Source: CAYMJV01 sp964390545 (GTDB taxonomy: Bacteria; Desulfobacterota; BSN033; UBA1163). Taken from it: a stretch of 28,284 nucleotides of DNA. The notes below the pieces were generated by a model, which was given only the letters and a program-made list of their open reading frames with translations, made no database searches and was not told the DNA's origin. This document shows positions 13,643-20,783 of the stretch, piece by piece. A program made the position numbers and the translations under genes. Every line of letters starts with the position of its first letter. Positions within the stretch are counted from its first letter, which is position 1. Location of the stretch: NCBI GenBank assembly GCA_964390545.1, contig CAYMJV010000040.1, forward strand, positions 1-28,284. The letters are read 5' to 3'.

Positions 13643-14428
13643 TCAACCTTTCTCGACCGACTCCAGTTCAAACTTCACATCTCCGACCGGAAGGTCCAGT
13701 TCCATCAACAGCGGAGTCCTTTCCCCATCCGCGGTGTACCAAATTCGAATGATCCCTTCCTTTTCTCCGAAGGTGGAGAAGGAGGTGGTGGATTCCAGGC
13801 AGATGGCTTGCACTTCTCCATACTTCTTCGACTTCACCTTCTCCTGTTTTGAATGAAAAACCATCGCGCGTAGCTTCACACCATCGTAAATGGACATTCG
13901 AATATCCTGCCCTGGATGGAGTTCCTCTTTTAAATAATATCGGGCAAACATGGACAGGGGATCATAGGTAGCGGGGGGAAGGGACACCTCCTCCTTGTCT
14001 CCTCCCTCCTTTTTTTCTACCACCACCTTCTGACGGGAAGGATCGAAGAGGATCGTATGGAGATAGTTTTTCTTCTGGATCAGAAGCCCCTCCTGATCCA
14101 CTTCCTTTACATATCGCACCGGAAAACAGGTGCCCGTCTCCATCGTCGAAGTGAAGCGATTATTCATCCGAAAGAAGGGACCAAGGTACTGGAGGGAGCG
14201 AAAGGAAGCGTGGATCTGAAAGAGAGATTTCCCCTGGTGAAAAGATTCATTGTCAATCTTAATGGTGGCCTTGAAAATAGGAACGCCGAACCTGGTGGCC
14301 GAATAATGGAAAACCTTTCCAGTTCCGGATGAGGATTGAGACATCGGCTGCGGCCCGTCGCCATAGACCGCAGATCCAAAGAGGAATAGAATACCAACGA
14401 CAAAAATAATTCTAATCCTCAGCCTCAT
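13643..14428 (-). CDS. DUF3108-type exported protein
   Basis: A 261-residue protein with a signal peptide (hydrophobic 5-20, likely cleaved near VYG/DG at about residue 23-24). The beta-rich body has the DUF3108 pattern: FHYSATRFGVPIFKATIKI, YDPLSMFARYYL, and a C-terminal GIIRIWYTADGERTPLLMEL. Family members are periplasmic and of unknown function; their fold suggests a lipid- or polymer-binding barrel. Its stop lies within the first few bases of the ferritin-like gene, so the two are probably coupled. No strong ribosome binding site is visible before the ATG. Confidence 0.72.
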   Translation of the reverse strand: MRLRIRIIFVVGILFLFGSAVYGDGPQPMSQSSSGTGKVFHYSATRFGVPIFKATIKIDNESFHQGKSLFQIHASFRSLQYLGPFFRMNNRFTSTMETGTCFPVRYVKEVDQEGLLIQKKNYLHTILFDPSRQKVVVEKKEGGDKEEVSLPPATYDPLSMFARYYLKEELHPGQDIRMSIYDGVKLRAMVFHSKQEKVKSKKYGEVQAICLESTTSFSTFGEKEGIIRIWYTADGERTPLLMELDLPVGDVKFELESVEKG

Positions 14429-14742
14429 GTTTCAAGCCATCATTTCCAAGAACAATACGTCCGAAATCCCAAATCACAAATTCCAAATCCTTCACCCTGT
14501 TAAATAGTGTCCCTAAACAACCGTTCTCCCAAAAACGTCTATTCAAAAAAGAGCCAGAGGCCGCGATAATTAATACAGACTCCTAATATATTTAACAGGG
14601 TAAATAAGCACCAAATTCCAAATTCAAATGACCGAAAAGATTTTGTTTCGAATTTGAGTGATTGGGATTTATTTGTGATTTGGTACTTGGGATTTGGTGC
14701 TTCCGTATAGCTATACTCTTTGCCCTCTGCTCTATGCCTTTC
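14429..14742. repeat. Gene-free tract of degenerate repeats with a MITE-like insertion
   Basis: The flanks (14455-14490 and 14607-14700) consist of imperfect CAAATTCC / AAATCCC words, and the right part ends with an inverted GCACCAAAT / ATTTGGTGC pair. Inside lies an element at 14491-14604 bounded by TTCACCCTGTTAAATA and its near-complement TATTTAACAGGGTAAA (one mismatch in 16). It looks inserted into the repeat tract. No gene and no clear terminator for nrdJ are visible; a short palindrome GTATAGCTATAC occurs at 14705-14716. Confidence 0.6.
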
Positions 14743-17700
14743 TCACCCACAATCCGAATAACCGCAGAGACACTTCACGCAACCCTCCTCAAAGATGAGG
14801 GGACCTCCGCACTCGGGACAGGCTCCTCTCAAAAAGATGGGAATAGACGTCTCCCGGGGATTTGGCTCCTTTTTCTCCGGCAGAAGGGCCCGGATCTTCC
14901 CGATGGCCTCGGCCTCTGATCTCGGCCTTTCTGGTTTCTCACTGAGATGCCATTCAATAGCCTTGGCGACAGCATCGGCGCAGGACAGGATCTTTCCCTC
15001 CCGGTACCAGACCGGCGTATGACAACTTATCCCTTTGAGTTGCCGGATAATATCCTCTGGCTCAACCCCGGATCGGAAGGCAAGGGAGACAAGTCGCCCA
15101 ATCGCCTCAGATTGGGATGCGGCACAACCTCCTGCCTTTCCAATCTGATTGAATATTTCAAAAAGGTTGCCATCCTCATCTTCATTGACCGTGACATAAA
15201 GGTTTCCGCATCCGGTTCGGATCTTTCGAGTGGAACCGTGAATGACATCCTCACGAGCCTTCGGTCTGATCTCCACAATCGGCAAGGCCCCCTCTTCTTT
15301 CAATGGATCTTCATGGGTACAAGCCATCCCTTTATAGAGAACCTGTTTCTCCCGGCTCCGGTCTCGGTAGATCGTCACTCCCTTGCAACCCAACTCGTAG
15401 GCCAACAGATAGACTTTTTCCACATCATCCACCGTGGCCTCGTGAGGGAAATTGACCGTCTTGGAAACTGCATTGTCTGTATACTTTTGAAAAGCGCCCT
15501 GCATCCGGATGTGGTCTTCCGGAAGAATATCGTGGGCGGTCACAAAGAGTTTTCTGAACTTTTCAGGAACCTCGGGGAGATGATTGAGATGCCCGTTTTG
15601 AGCAATCTCTTCCATGAGATGTTCTGAATAGAACTCCTCCTTCCTTGCGATCGTTTCAAAGAGCGGATTGATCTCCAACAGTTCTTTCCCATCCAGGACA
15701 TGCCGGACAAAGGCGAGGGCGAAGACAGGCTCAATCCCTGAGGAAACTCCCGCGATAATGGAGAGGGTTCCAGTGGGGGCAATCGTGGTGATCGTGGCGT
15801 TCCTCATCGCATCCCAACGGTTCTTCAGTAAACTCGAATCGAAATTGGGGAAGGAACCTCTCTTCAGAGCCAACTCCCTCGAGGCCTTCTTTCCCTTTTC
15901 CTGGATGAAGGCCATCACCCTCTCCCCCACCTCCAGGGCCCGGGGGTCATTGTAGGGAATGCCCAACCGAACCAAAAGGTCGGCAAAACCCATGACTCCC
16001 AACCCGATCTTCCGGTTGCCCTTGGTCCTGGCTTCAATCTGAGGAAGGGTGTAGCGATTCATGTCAATCACATTATCCAAGAAATGGACCGCCTTTTCCG
16101 CGACGGAACCAAGCTTTTCCCAGTCGATGCCCCCGTTCTTGGTCATGTTGGAGAGATTGACGGAACCGAGATTACAAGACTCATAGGGCAGGAGCGGTTG
16201 CTCGCCACAGTTGTGCACACACAGACCGTTTGCGTCAAAGGTGTTTACTCCTGGTACCTGAACATCATAGACATCTTCCTCTCCCGAAGATGTTAGCCGT
16301 TCAAAGGTGGCCACGAAATCCTCTGTGTTCGCTCTACGGATATATGACCCGAGCAGCCTCTCTAACCTAGCCTTCTTTTTCTTTTCATTGAATCCGATGA
16401 TCTCAGAAAACCTGCGGAGATTATCATTGCTGATGACCAGTTCGTGCTGTGCCTTGGTTGGATAAACAGCATTTCCACCGCGGCCGTTGGGCAGCACTGC
16501 ACTACGTTCCATCCTTCGGTATCTGTAGATCGTGCTCACAATCCCCAGTCGAAGCAACATCCGCTGAACCGCCTGCAAGTTTTCAAGATCGCTCTGTGCT
16601 AAGCGGATGCTGACGCCCTTTTTCTGACTCCCCTGCACCGAGCCATCAGAATCGAAGAGTCCCTGTAAGAATCCCATGTAAAAGTTGGACGAACATTTTT
16701 CCAGTTCGGAAGTAATGAACTTGGACCCTGGTCTTAGCCCCAAATGCAAGGCTATTTCTTTAATGTGTCCTAAGGAAAGGCGATATTCGGATCGCCCTTC
16801 GATCTTTAGCCAACCCTTAAAGTCCTTCCGATGAGGCAGTTTAAGAGCAAAAGAGAGGGCTGTATCCATTATTCCCGATGGGCCGCAATCTATTTCCTGG
16901 CCCTCAGCAGTTTCCTGCTTCATCCAAACAGAGAGCACCGCTTTATCCTGCTTTAATGTACCATCACCTACGAGCAGCCCCAGCAAGTACCCCTCCCCTT
17001 TACCGTATAAACCATTCCAACCCGGAAGCTCACGGTGATTGTGGAGGATGATCCTGTCGTCGGGCCTGAGACTCGCAGCAGGAATCCATTCATAACCATT
17101 TCTGGATTTGTTCAAAGAGGCGACTCGCATCACAGGATGATTGGCAGTGAGGCGGAGACTGAATCCCTCTTTGGTTTCGAGGTGGAAAACCTCCTTTTTA
17201 CCCGTAAAGAAGAACCCTCGATCAGTTGTCTGATACACCTTGCCGTTGATCACGAGATCAGTTTGGCGGCCAACCAGATCCACGACCTGCCGAGGACCCT
17301 GGGGAGTCATAGTAAAGGTATTAGCCGTCACGCAAGGATTGGTGCTTTCAATGGGCCCCACCCCGGGTGTGGGATTGTCCTGATTGATCCGGTCGATGAA
17401 GATGATTCCCGGATCTCCGTTCTTCCAGGCATAAGAGACCATCTTCTCGAAGACCTGGCGCGCCTTGAGAAAATGAATCGCCTCTCCACCCCTCGGATTC
17501 CGGAGAGGATATTCTCCGTTTCGCTTCACCGCTTCCATAAACTCATTGGTGGCGGCCACGGAGATATTGAAATTGTTGAAGTGGCGATCTCCCCCTTTAC
17601 ACTGGATGAACTCGAGAATGTCCGGGTGATCCACCCGAAGGATGCCCATATTTGCTCCCCTGCGAGTCCCCCCCTGTTTGACCGTTTCGGTAGCCGCATC

Positions 17701-18153
17701 GAAGACGCTCATGAAGGAGACAGGACCGCTGGAGACGCCTTTCGTCGAACCGACTACATCATTTTTCGGTCGGATCCGGGAGAAAGAAAACCCGGTCCCG
17801 CCGCCGCTCTTCTGGATCAAGGCCATCTGTTTCACCGCATCGAAGATCTCCTCCATCGAATCCCCCACCGGCAAGACAAAGCAGGCGGAGAGTTGCTGGA
17901 GTTCCCTCCCGGCATTCATCAGCGTAGGGGAATTGGGAAGAAAATCCAGGGAAGCCATCAGGGCGTAGAATTCTTCTTCGACAGGAGTGAGGTCCGCCTG
18001 AGAGGGATAGAATCGATCGGCCTGGGCAATATTTTTCGCCACACGCTGGAACATGTCCTCCGGTTGCTCGGTCACCTTCCCATGAAGGTCTCTCTGCAGG
18101 TAACGTTTTTCAAGCACGGTTAGGGCATTTGGTGTGAGTGGAATCACCCCCAT
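14743..18153 (-). CDS. nrdJ: Adenosylcobalamin-dependent class II ribonucleotide reductase, intein-containing
   Basis: A 1136-residue precursor of NrdJ, which reduces ribonucleotides to deoxyribonucleotides using coenzyme B12. It works without oxygen and without a separate radical subunit. The exteins total 761 residues, normal for the class. By alignment to the Thermotoga maritima enzyme the active-site parts are the redox cysteines Cys91 (SACF) and Cys660 (ESCNLGS), the thiyl-radical Cys649, and its partners Asn272 and Glu651 (NPCGE after splicing). Near the end come a TSCPD-type domain (about 960-1055) and a cysteine-rich tail (CPECGGP ... CLCGYSDCG) for re-reduction. An intein splits the chain between Pro273 and Cys649. 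The ATG at 18151-18153 has a perfect site (AAGGAGGG, six bases upstream), better than a GTG eight codons earlier. The promoter at 18191-18218 carries a palindrome. PduO in this window could supply its cofactor. Confidence 0.96.
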   Translation of the reverse strand: MGVIPLTPNALTVLEKRYLQRDLHGKVTEQPEDMFQRVAKNIAQADRFYPSQADLTPVEEEFYALMASLDFLPNSPTLMNAGRELQQLSACFVLPVGDSMEEIFDAVKQMALIQKSGGGTGFSFSRIRPKNDVVGSTKGVSSGPVSFMSVFDAATETVKQGGTRRGANMGILRVDHPDILEFIQCKGGDRHFNNFNISVAATNEFMEAVKRNGEYPLRNPRGGEAIHFLKARQVFEKMVSYAWKNGDPGIIFIDRINQDNPTPGVGPIESTNPCVTANTFTMTPQGPRQVVDLVGRQTDLVINGKVYQTTDRGFFFTGKKEVFHLETKEGFSLRLTANHPVMRVASLNKSRNGYEWIPAASLRPDDRIILHNHRELPGWNGLYGKGEGYLLGLLVGDGTLKQDKAVLSVWMKQETAEGQEIDCGPSGIMDTALSFALKLPHRKDFKGWLKIEGRSEYRLSLGHIKEIALHLGLRPGSKFITSELEKCSSNFYMGFLQGLFDSDGSVQGSQKKGVSIRLAQSDLENLQAVQRMLLRLGIVSTIYRYRRMERSAVLPNGRGGNAVYPTKAQHELVISNDNLRRFSEIIGFNEKKKKARLERLLGSYIRRANTEDFVATFERLTSSGEEDVYDVQVPGVNTFDANGLCVHNCGEQPLLPYESCNLGSVNLSNMTKNGGIDWEKLGSVAEKAVHFLDNVIDMNRYTLPQIEARTKGNRKIGLGVMGFADLLVRLGIPYNDPRALEVGERVMAFIQEKGKKASRELALKRGSFPNFDSSLLKNRWDAMRNATITTIAPTGTLSIIAGVSSGIEPVFALAFVRHVLDGKELLEINPLFETIARKEEFYSEHLMEEIAQNGHLNHLPEVPEKFRKLFVTAHDILPEDHIRMQGAFQKYTDNAVSKTVNFPHEATVDDVEKVYLLAYELGCKGVTIYRDRSREKQVLYKGMACTHEDPLKEEGALPIVEIRPKAREDVIHGSTRKIRTGCGNLYVTVNEDEDGNLFEIFNQIGKAGGCAASQSEAIGRLVSLAFRSGVEPEDIIRQLKGISCHTPVWYREGKILSCADAVAKAIEWHLSEKPERPRSEAEAIGKIRALLPEKKEPNPRETSIPIFLRGACPECGGPLIFEEGCVKCLCGYSDCG
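16210..17334 (-). mobile_element. Intein with LAGLIDADG homing endonuclease inside nrdJ
   Basis: 375 residues (274-648 of the precursor) interrupt the NP/CGEQPL active-site loop. Splicing features: Cys274 at the N-junction (CVTANTFTM), the block B TxxH motif TANH (336-339), the block F segment VYDVQVPGVNTFDANG, and the C-terminal His647-Asn648 followed by Cys649 as the +1 nucleophile. Two endonuclease motifs are intact: LLGLLVGDG (390-398) and FLQGLFDSDG (495-504), with their acidic residues. The splicing and homing functions therefore both look competent. Base composition seems lower in GC than the host gene: I counted 29/60 GC at 16321-16380 versus 36/60 at 17641-17700. These are small samples, but they fit an acquired element. 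Confidence 0.95.
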
Positions 18154-18190
18154 CTTTTTCCCTCCTTGATCCTTCACATCGTCTTAAAAA

Positions 18191-18218
18191 AGGTTAGCAC
18201 AATATTGGTGCTTGTCAA
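18191..18218 (-). promoter_or_regulatory. Predicted nrdJ promoter with a palindrome filling the spacer
   Basis: Leftward TTGACA (18213-18218) is followed at 16 bases by TAACCT (18191-18196), preceded by TG one base away as in an extended -10. The whole spacer (18196-18212) is an inverted repeat, AGCAC...GTGCT around AATATT. This resembles an NrdR box but is about one base shorter than the 16-bp consensus. A repressor bound here would block the promoter. Confidence 0.5.
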
Positions 18219-18293
18219 GATTTAATTGGAAGAGAGCGCTGAAAAAGTCGCTAGTGTAGTGAATCTAACACTTCTTTATAATGATCTAATAGC

Positions 18294-18431
18294 TGTCATT
18301 CCTGCCCCGATTTGCATCGGGATAAACTCCAGCAGGAATCCAGACGCCGTCCCTGCGAAAGCAGGGATCTATTCTGCTCTGGATTCCCCCGTATCAAGTA
18401 CGGGGCAGACTAAATCAGGTCCGGAATGACA
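18294..18431. repeat. Dispersed hairpin element B (TGTCATTCC...GGAATGACA)
   Basis: A 138-base element with perfect 9-base terminal inverted repeats and at least three internal hairpins: CCCGATTTGCATCGGG (18307-18322), TCCCTGCGAAAGCAGGGA and CCCCGTATCAAGTACGGGG. It is related to elements at 10657-10729 and 20688-20771. It lies in the 18178-18570 gap between divergent nrdJ and the MBL-fold gene. Apart from it and the nrdJ promoter I see only a weak TTGAAA/TAGTTT pair (18535-18563) there. Confidence 0.7.
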
Positions 18432-18570
18432 AAATATGTAAAGTGATTTCTGAAACACTACGCTAGGAAAGATGGAGAGGTGTAATTCCAAAACTTAGGA
18501 AATCTCATTGGAAGAAATCTCCACCGTCGCACTTTGAAAAACGAACGATTCTATGATAGTTTTATTTGTG

Positions 18571-19539
18571 ATGATCACTCAGGTCTTTGACAGAATCTAC
18601 ATGCTTCAACTTCCCATCCCTTTTCCCATCAAGACAACCAATGTCTATTTCATCGACGAATCTCCCCGGACGCTGATCGATACCGGAATTAAGACAGAGG
18701 CCTCTCTGGAAGCCTTGAGAAAAGGGATGGAGACCCTCGGCTTCCGCCTTCATCACATCGAGCGGATTCTCATCACCCATGGCCATATCGATCACTACGG
18801 ACAGGCCAAGAAACTCTTCTCCCTCTCCGGCGCTCCGATCTACATCCACTCAAAAGAGTATGGAAAGATTCGGTCGGCCCTTCATTCGCTCGGATTCTTA
18901 AAATCGATTCTGTTGAGAAACGGCATCCCAAAAGGTTTGGTTGAAGAGGCCATCCGTTATATCGAATCGGCTCAGACCCTCGCCGATCCATTGGAAGAGG
19001 CCTTCTTCTTAAAGGACGGGGATGCCATCCCCTTTCAGTCGATGACCTGGACAGCGGTTCATTGTCCTGGACACAGTCCGGGTCTTCTCTGTTTCCACTG
19101 GCCCGAGAAAAAGACTATGTTCACGAGCGATCACCTCTTGAAAGAAGTGACCCCCAATCCCATCCTCAATGTATCGGAGAATGTCTTCCCTTTCCGCTAT
19201 CCGAGCTTGAGAGAATACTTAACCTCCCTGGAGAAAATTCAGAATATGGATCTTTCCCTGCTCCTCCCCGGTCACGGAGAGATGATTCACGATCCCAAGG
19301 GCCTGATCCGGAAAGTCTTTGCTCACCATCGGGAACGAACCGAACTGATCACGGCCATCTTATCCAAAGGGGACAAGACTCCTTTCGAAATTGCGATGGA
19401 TCTCTTCCCTGGCGTTCCCCCTTTTGAAGTCTTTTTAGGTATCTCCGAAGCCGTCGGACATCTTGAGATTCTGAGAGAGCAGAACCGGGTCAGAGTGACG
19501 GAGAAAGAAGGCATGGATATCTATTCCCTGCAGACCTGA
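18571..19539 (+). CDS. MBL-fold metallo-hydrolase (LACTB2-like)
   Basis: A protein of about 322 residues with the metallo-beta-lactamase fold. The metal motif THGHIDHYG supplies the first four ligands; CPGHSPG, the TSDHLL aspartate and PGHGE supply the others, giving a two-zinc hydrolase site. The N-terminal IYMLQLPIPFPIKTTNVYFI and a C-terminal winged-helix-like part (TPFEIAMDLFP ... AVGHLEILREQNRVRVTEK) match the LACTB2 / glyoxalase-II-like subgroup. Substrate unknown: thioester or RNA hydrolysis is possible. The start is uncertain. ATGs at 18553 and 18571 both lack a ribosome binding site, while a start at 18601 would cut the first conserved strand. No signal peptide, so cytoplasmic. Confidence 0.83.
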   Translation: MITQVFDRIYMLQLPIPFPIKTTNVYFIDESPRTLIDTGIKTEASLEALRKGMETLGFRLHHIERILITHGHIDHYGQAKKLFSLSGAPIYIHSKEYGKIRSALHSLGFLKSILLRNGIPKGLVEEAIRYIESAQTLADPLEEAFFLKDGDAIPFQSMTWTAVHCPGHSPGLLCFHWPEKKTMFTSDHLLKEVTPNPILNVSENVFPFRYPSLREYLTSLEKIQNMDLSLLLPGHGEMIHDPKGLIRKVFAHHRERTELITAILSKGDKTPFEIAMDLFPGVPPFEVFLGISEAVGHLEILREQNRVRVTEKEGMDIYSLQT

Positions 19540-19581
19540 CCTTTTCATCCAATCGAATGAAGAACTATGAAAGACTGCTCT

Positions 19582-19595
19582 ACCCTCTAGAGGGT
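19582..19595. promoter_or_regulatory. Perfect 14-bp palindrome downstream of the MBL gene
   Basis: ACCCTCTAGAGGGT is fully self-complementary and lies about 34 bases before the -35 of the next promoter. It has no following U-run, so it is a poor terminator. It could be a regulator site. Confidence 0.3.
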
Positions 19596-19628
19596 GCTGG
19601 ATTTCTTCAGAAATCTTGCATTGCCTTC

Positions 19629-19658
19629 TTGACACGCATCAGAATTTACATATATGAT
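19629..19658 (+). promoter_or_regulatory. Predicted promoter of the HD-GYP-like gene
   Basis: A perfect TTGACA (19629-19634) and TATGAT (19653-19658) are 18 bases apart. The transcript would start near 19665, leaving a leader of about 74 bases with a strong hairpin. Confidence 0.6.
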
Positions 19659-19689
19659 ATTTGATTAGGTAAAGGAGGGTCGTTCGTTA

Positions 19690-19716
19690 GCTCTGAAGCG
19701 TTTCATGCCTTAGGGC
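19690..19716 (+). promoter_or_regulatory. Leader hairpin before the HD-GYP-like gene
   Basis: GCTCTGA (19690-19696) pairs with TTAGGGC (19710-19716) using two G-U pairs, and GCGT pairs with ATGC inside it. One A-C mismatch separates the two helices and the loop is TTC. It lies between a purine-rich GGTAAAGGAGGG segment and the AAAGGG ribosome binding site. I could not match it to any known riboswitch, including the cyclic-di-GMP classes. Confidence 0.45.
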
Positions 19717-19738
19717 AGAAAGTGAAAAGGGACAAATC

Positions 19739-20671
19739 ATGGAACAAATCAAGCAGTACATCATGAAACATTTTGAGAAGGTCCTTGTAGCCATCATCTT
19801 TGTCGTGGCCTTTTTTGGGACTTATTTCATCGAAGAGGTCTCCCTCATCTTCAACTTCTATTATCTCCCCGTCCTCGTCGCGAGTTACTTTCTGGGCCGC
19901 CGAATCGGGATCCTGGTCGCCATCCTCTCCATCCTCGATGTCCTAATTTGTGCCATGCTTTTCCCCAACCGATTTTTCAGTGGGATACTTTGGCATAATA
20001 TTGTTAGGCTGTCTTCATGGAGCGTGTTTTTGTTTCTAGCAAGCGTTACGGTTGGAACGCTGTACGAACAGAATGATCGTCGACTTTCGGATCTAAAAAA
20101 CGCTTACATTGGTATCATTGAGATTCTTGCAAAATACCTTGAATCAACGGACCGATATACGAAAGGTCATTCCATCCGGGTATCAGAATTGGCCATGGAG
20201 GTTGCGATCGCCATGGAATTGCCTCGGACTCAGGTGGATAACATTCGCGCTGCCGGGCTGCTTCATGACATCGGGAAGATTGAAATCAGCACGGAGGTTT
20301 TAGGTAAAGCCGCGGCCCTCACTTCAGAGGAGAAGGCCTTGATGGACAGTCACGCCGTTAAAGGTGCTTACCTCCTCTCGTCGGTAGGTTCGGTTCTGAA
20401 AGAGGTCGTGCCCATTGTCGTCGCTCATCACAAATATTTCATGGATACCATCGAGGGAAGCGAAAAAGATACCCAGAAGATACCGCTTGGGGCTCGCATT
20501 GTGGCCGTGGCTGATGCTTTCGACGCGATGGTGACCGACCGGCCTTACCGTAAGGGCATGCAGCCTTGGAATGCAGTGGAGGAAATCATTGCTAAGGCCG
20601 GGAAGCAATTCGATCCCGAAGTGGTGAGTGCCTTCAAACGGGTCATCAGCCAAAAAATCGAAGGGGTGTAG
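19739..20671 (+). CDS. Membrane HD-GYP-like phosphohydrolase with a degenerate GYP motif
   Basis: A 310-residue protein. The N-terminal 110 residues hold about four membrane segments (13-31, 38-52, 56-75, 88-107), a small sensor-like module without obvious extracellular domain. A short linker leads to an HD-GYP-type domain: DRYTKGHSIRV (His144), LLHDIGK (His176-Asp177), SHAVKG (His205), HH (230-231), and ADAFDAMVTDRPYR (258-271). HD-GYP proteins hydrolyse cyclic-di-GMP. The metal residues are present, but the segment normally reading HHExxDGxGYP is HHKYFMDTIEGSEKDTQKIP, so the GYP signature is missing. It may be a diverged enzyme, hydrolyse another nucleotide, or only bind the ligand. AAAGGG precedes the ATG, with a hairpin-containing leader. 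Confidence 0.85.
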   Translation: MEQIKQYIMKHFEKVLVAIIFVVAFFGTYFIEEVSLIFNFYYLPVLVASYFLGRRIGILVAILSILDVLICAMLFPNRFFSGILWHNIVRLSSWSVFLFLASVTVGTLYEQNDRRLSDLKNAYIGIIEILAKYLESTDRYTKGHSIRVSELAMEVAIAMELPRTQVDNIRAAGLLHDIGKIEISTEVLGKAAALTSEEKALMDSHAVKGAYLLSSVGSVLKEVVPIVVAHHKYFMDTIEGSEKDTQKIPLGARIVAVADAFDAMVTDRPYRKGMQPWNAVEEIIAKAGKQFDPEVVSAFKRVISQKIEGV

Positions 20672-20687
20672 TCACCTGCCAATTCTT

Positions 20688-20771
20688 ATTGGTCATCCCT
20701 GCCCCTGCTGGAGTTTACCCCGTACTTGTCGATTAGACCCGACCACGGGATACGGGGCAGGAATGACCAAT
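20688..20771. terminator. Hairpin element C between convergent genes, likely bidirectional terminator
   Basis: ATTGGTCATCCCTGCCCC (20688-20705) is repeated inverted at 20754-20771 with one mismatch. The interior contains smaller inverted segments. It lies between the ends of the HD-GYP-like gene and the convergent radical SAM gene. It belongs to the same family as elements A and B, but its ends are extended by ATTGG/CCAAT. Confidence 0.6.
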
Positions 20772-20783
20772 TGAGTGAACCTG

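Noticed and set aside
17035..18123. Long rightward open frame (about 362 codons) opposite nrdJ
   Set aside because: It lies entirely antisense to a conserved coding region. Its product shows no recognisable domain, and it depends on codon bias of the real gene.
19660..19738. Cyclic-di-GMP riboswitch before the HD-GYP-like gene
   Set aside because: The leader has one hairpin, but I could not find the conserved GEMM or class II motifs; kept only as an unexplained hairpin.
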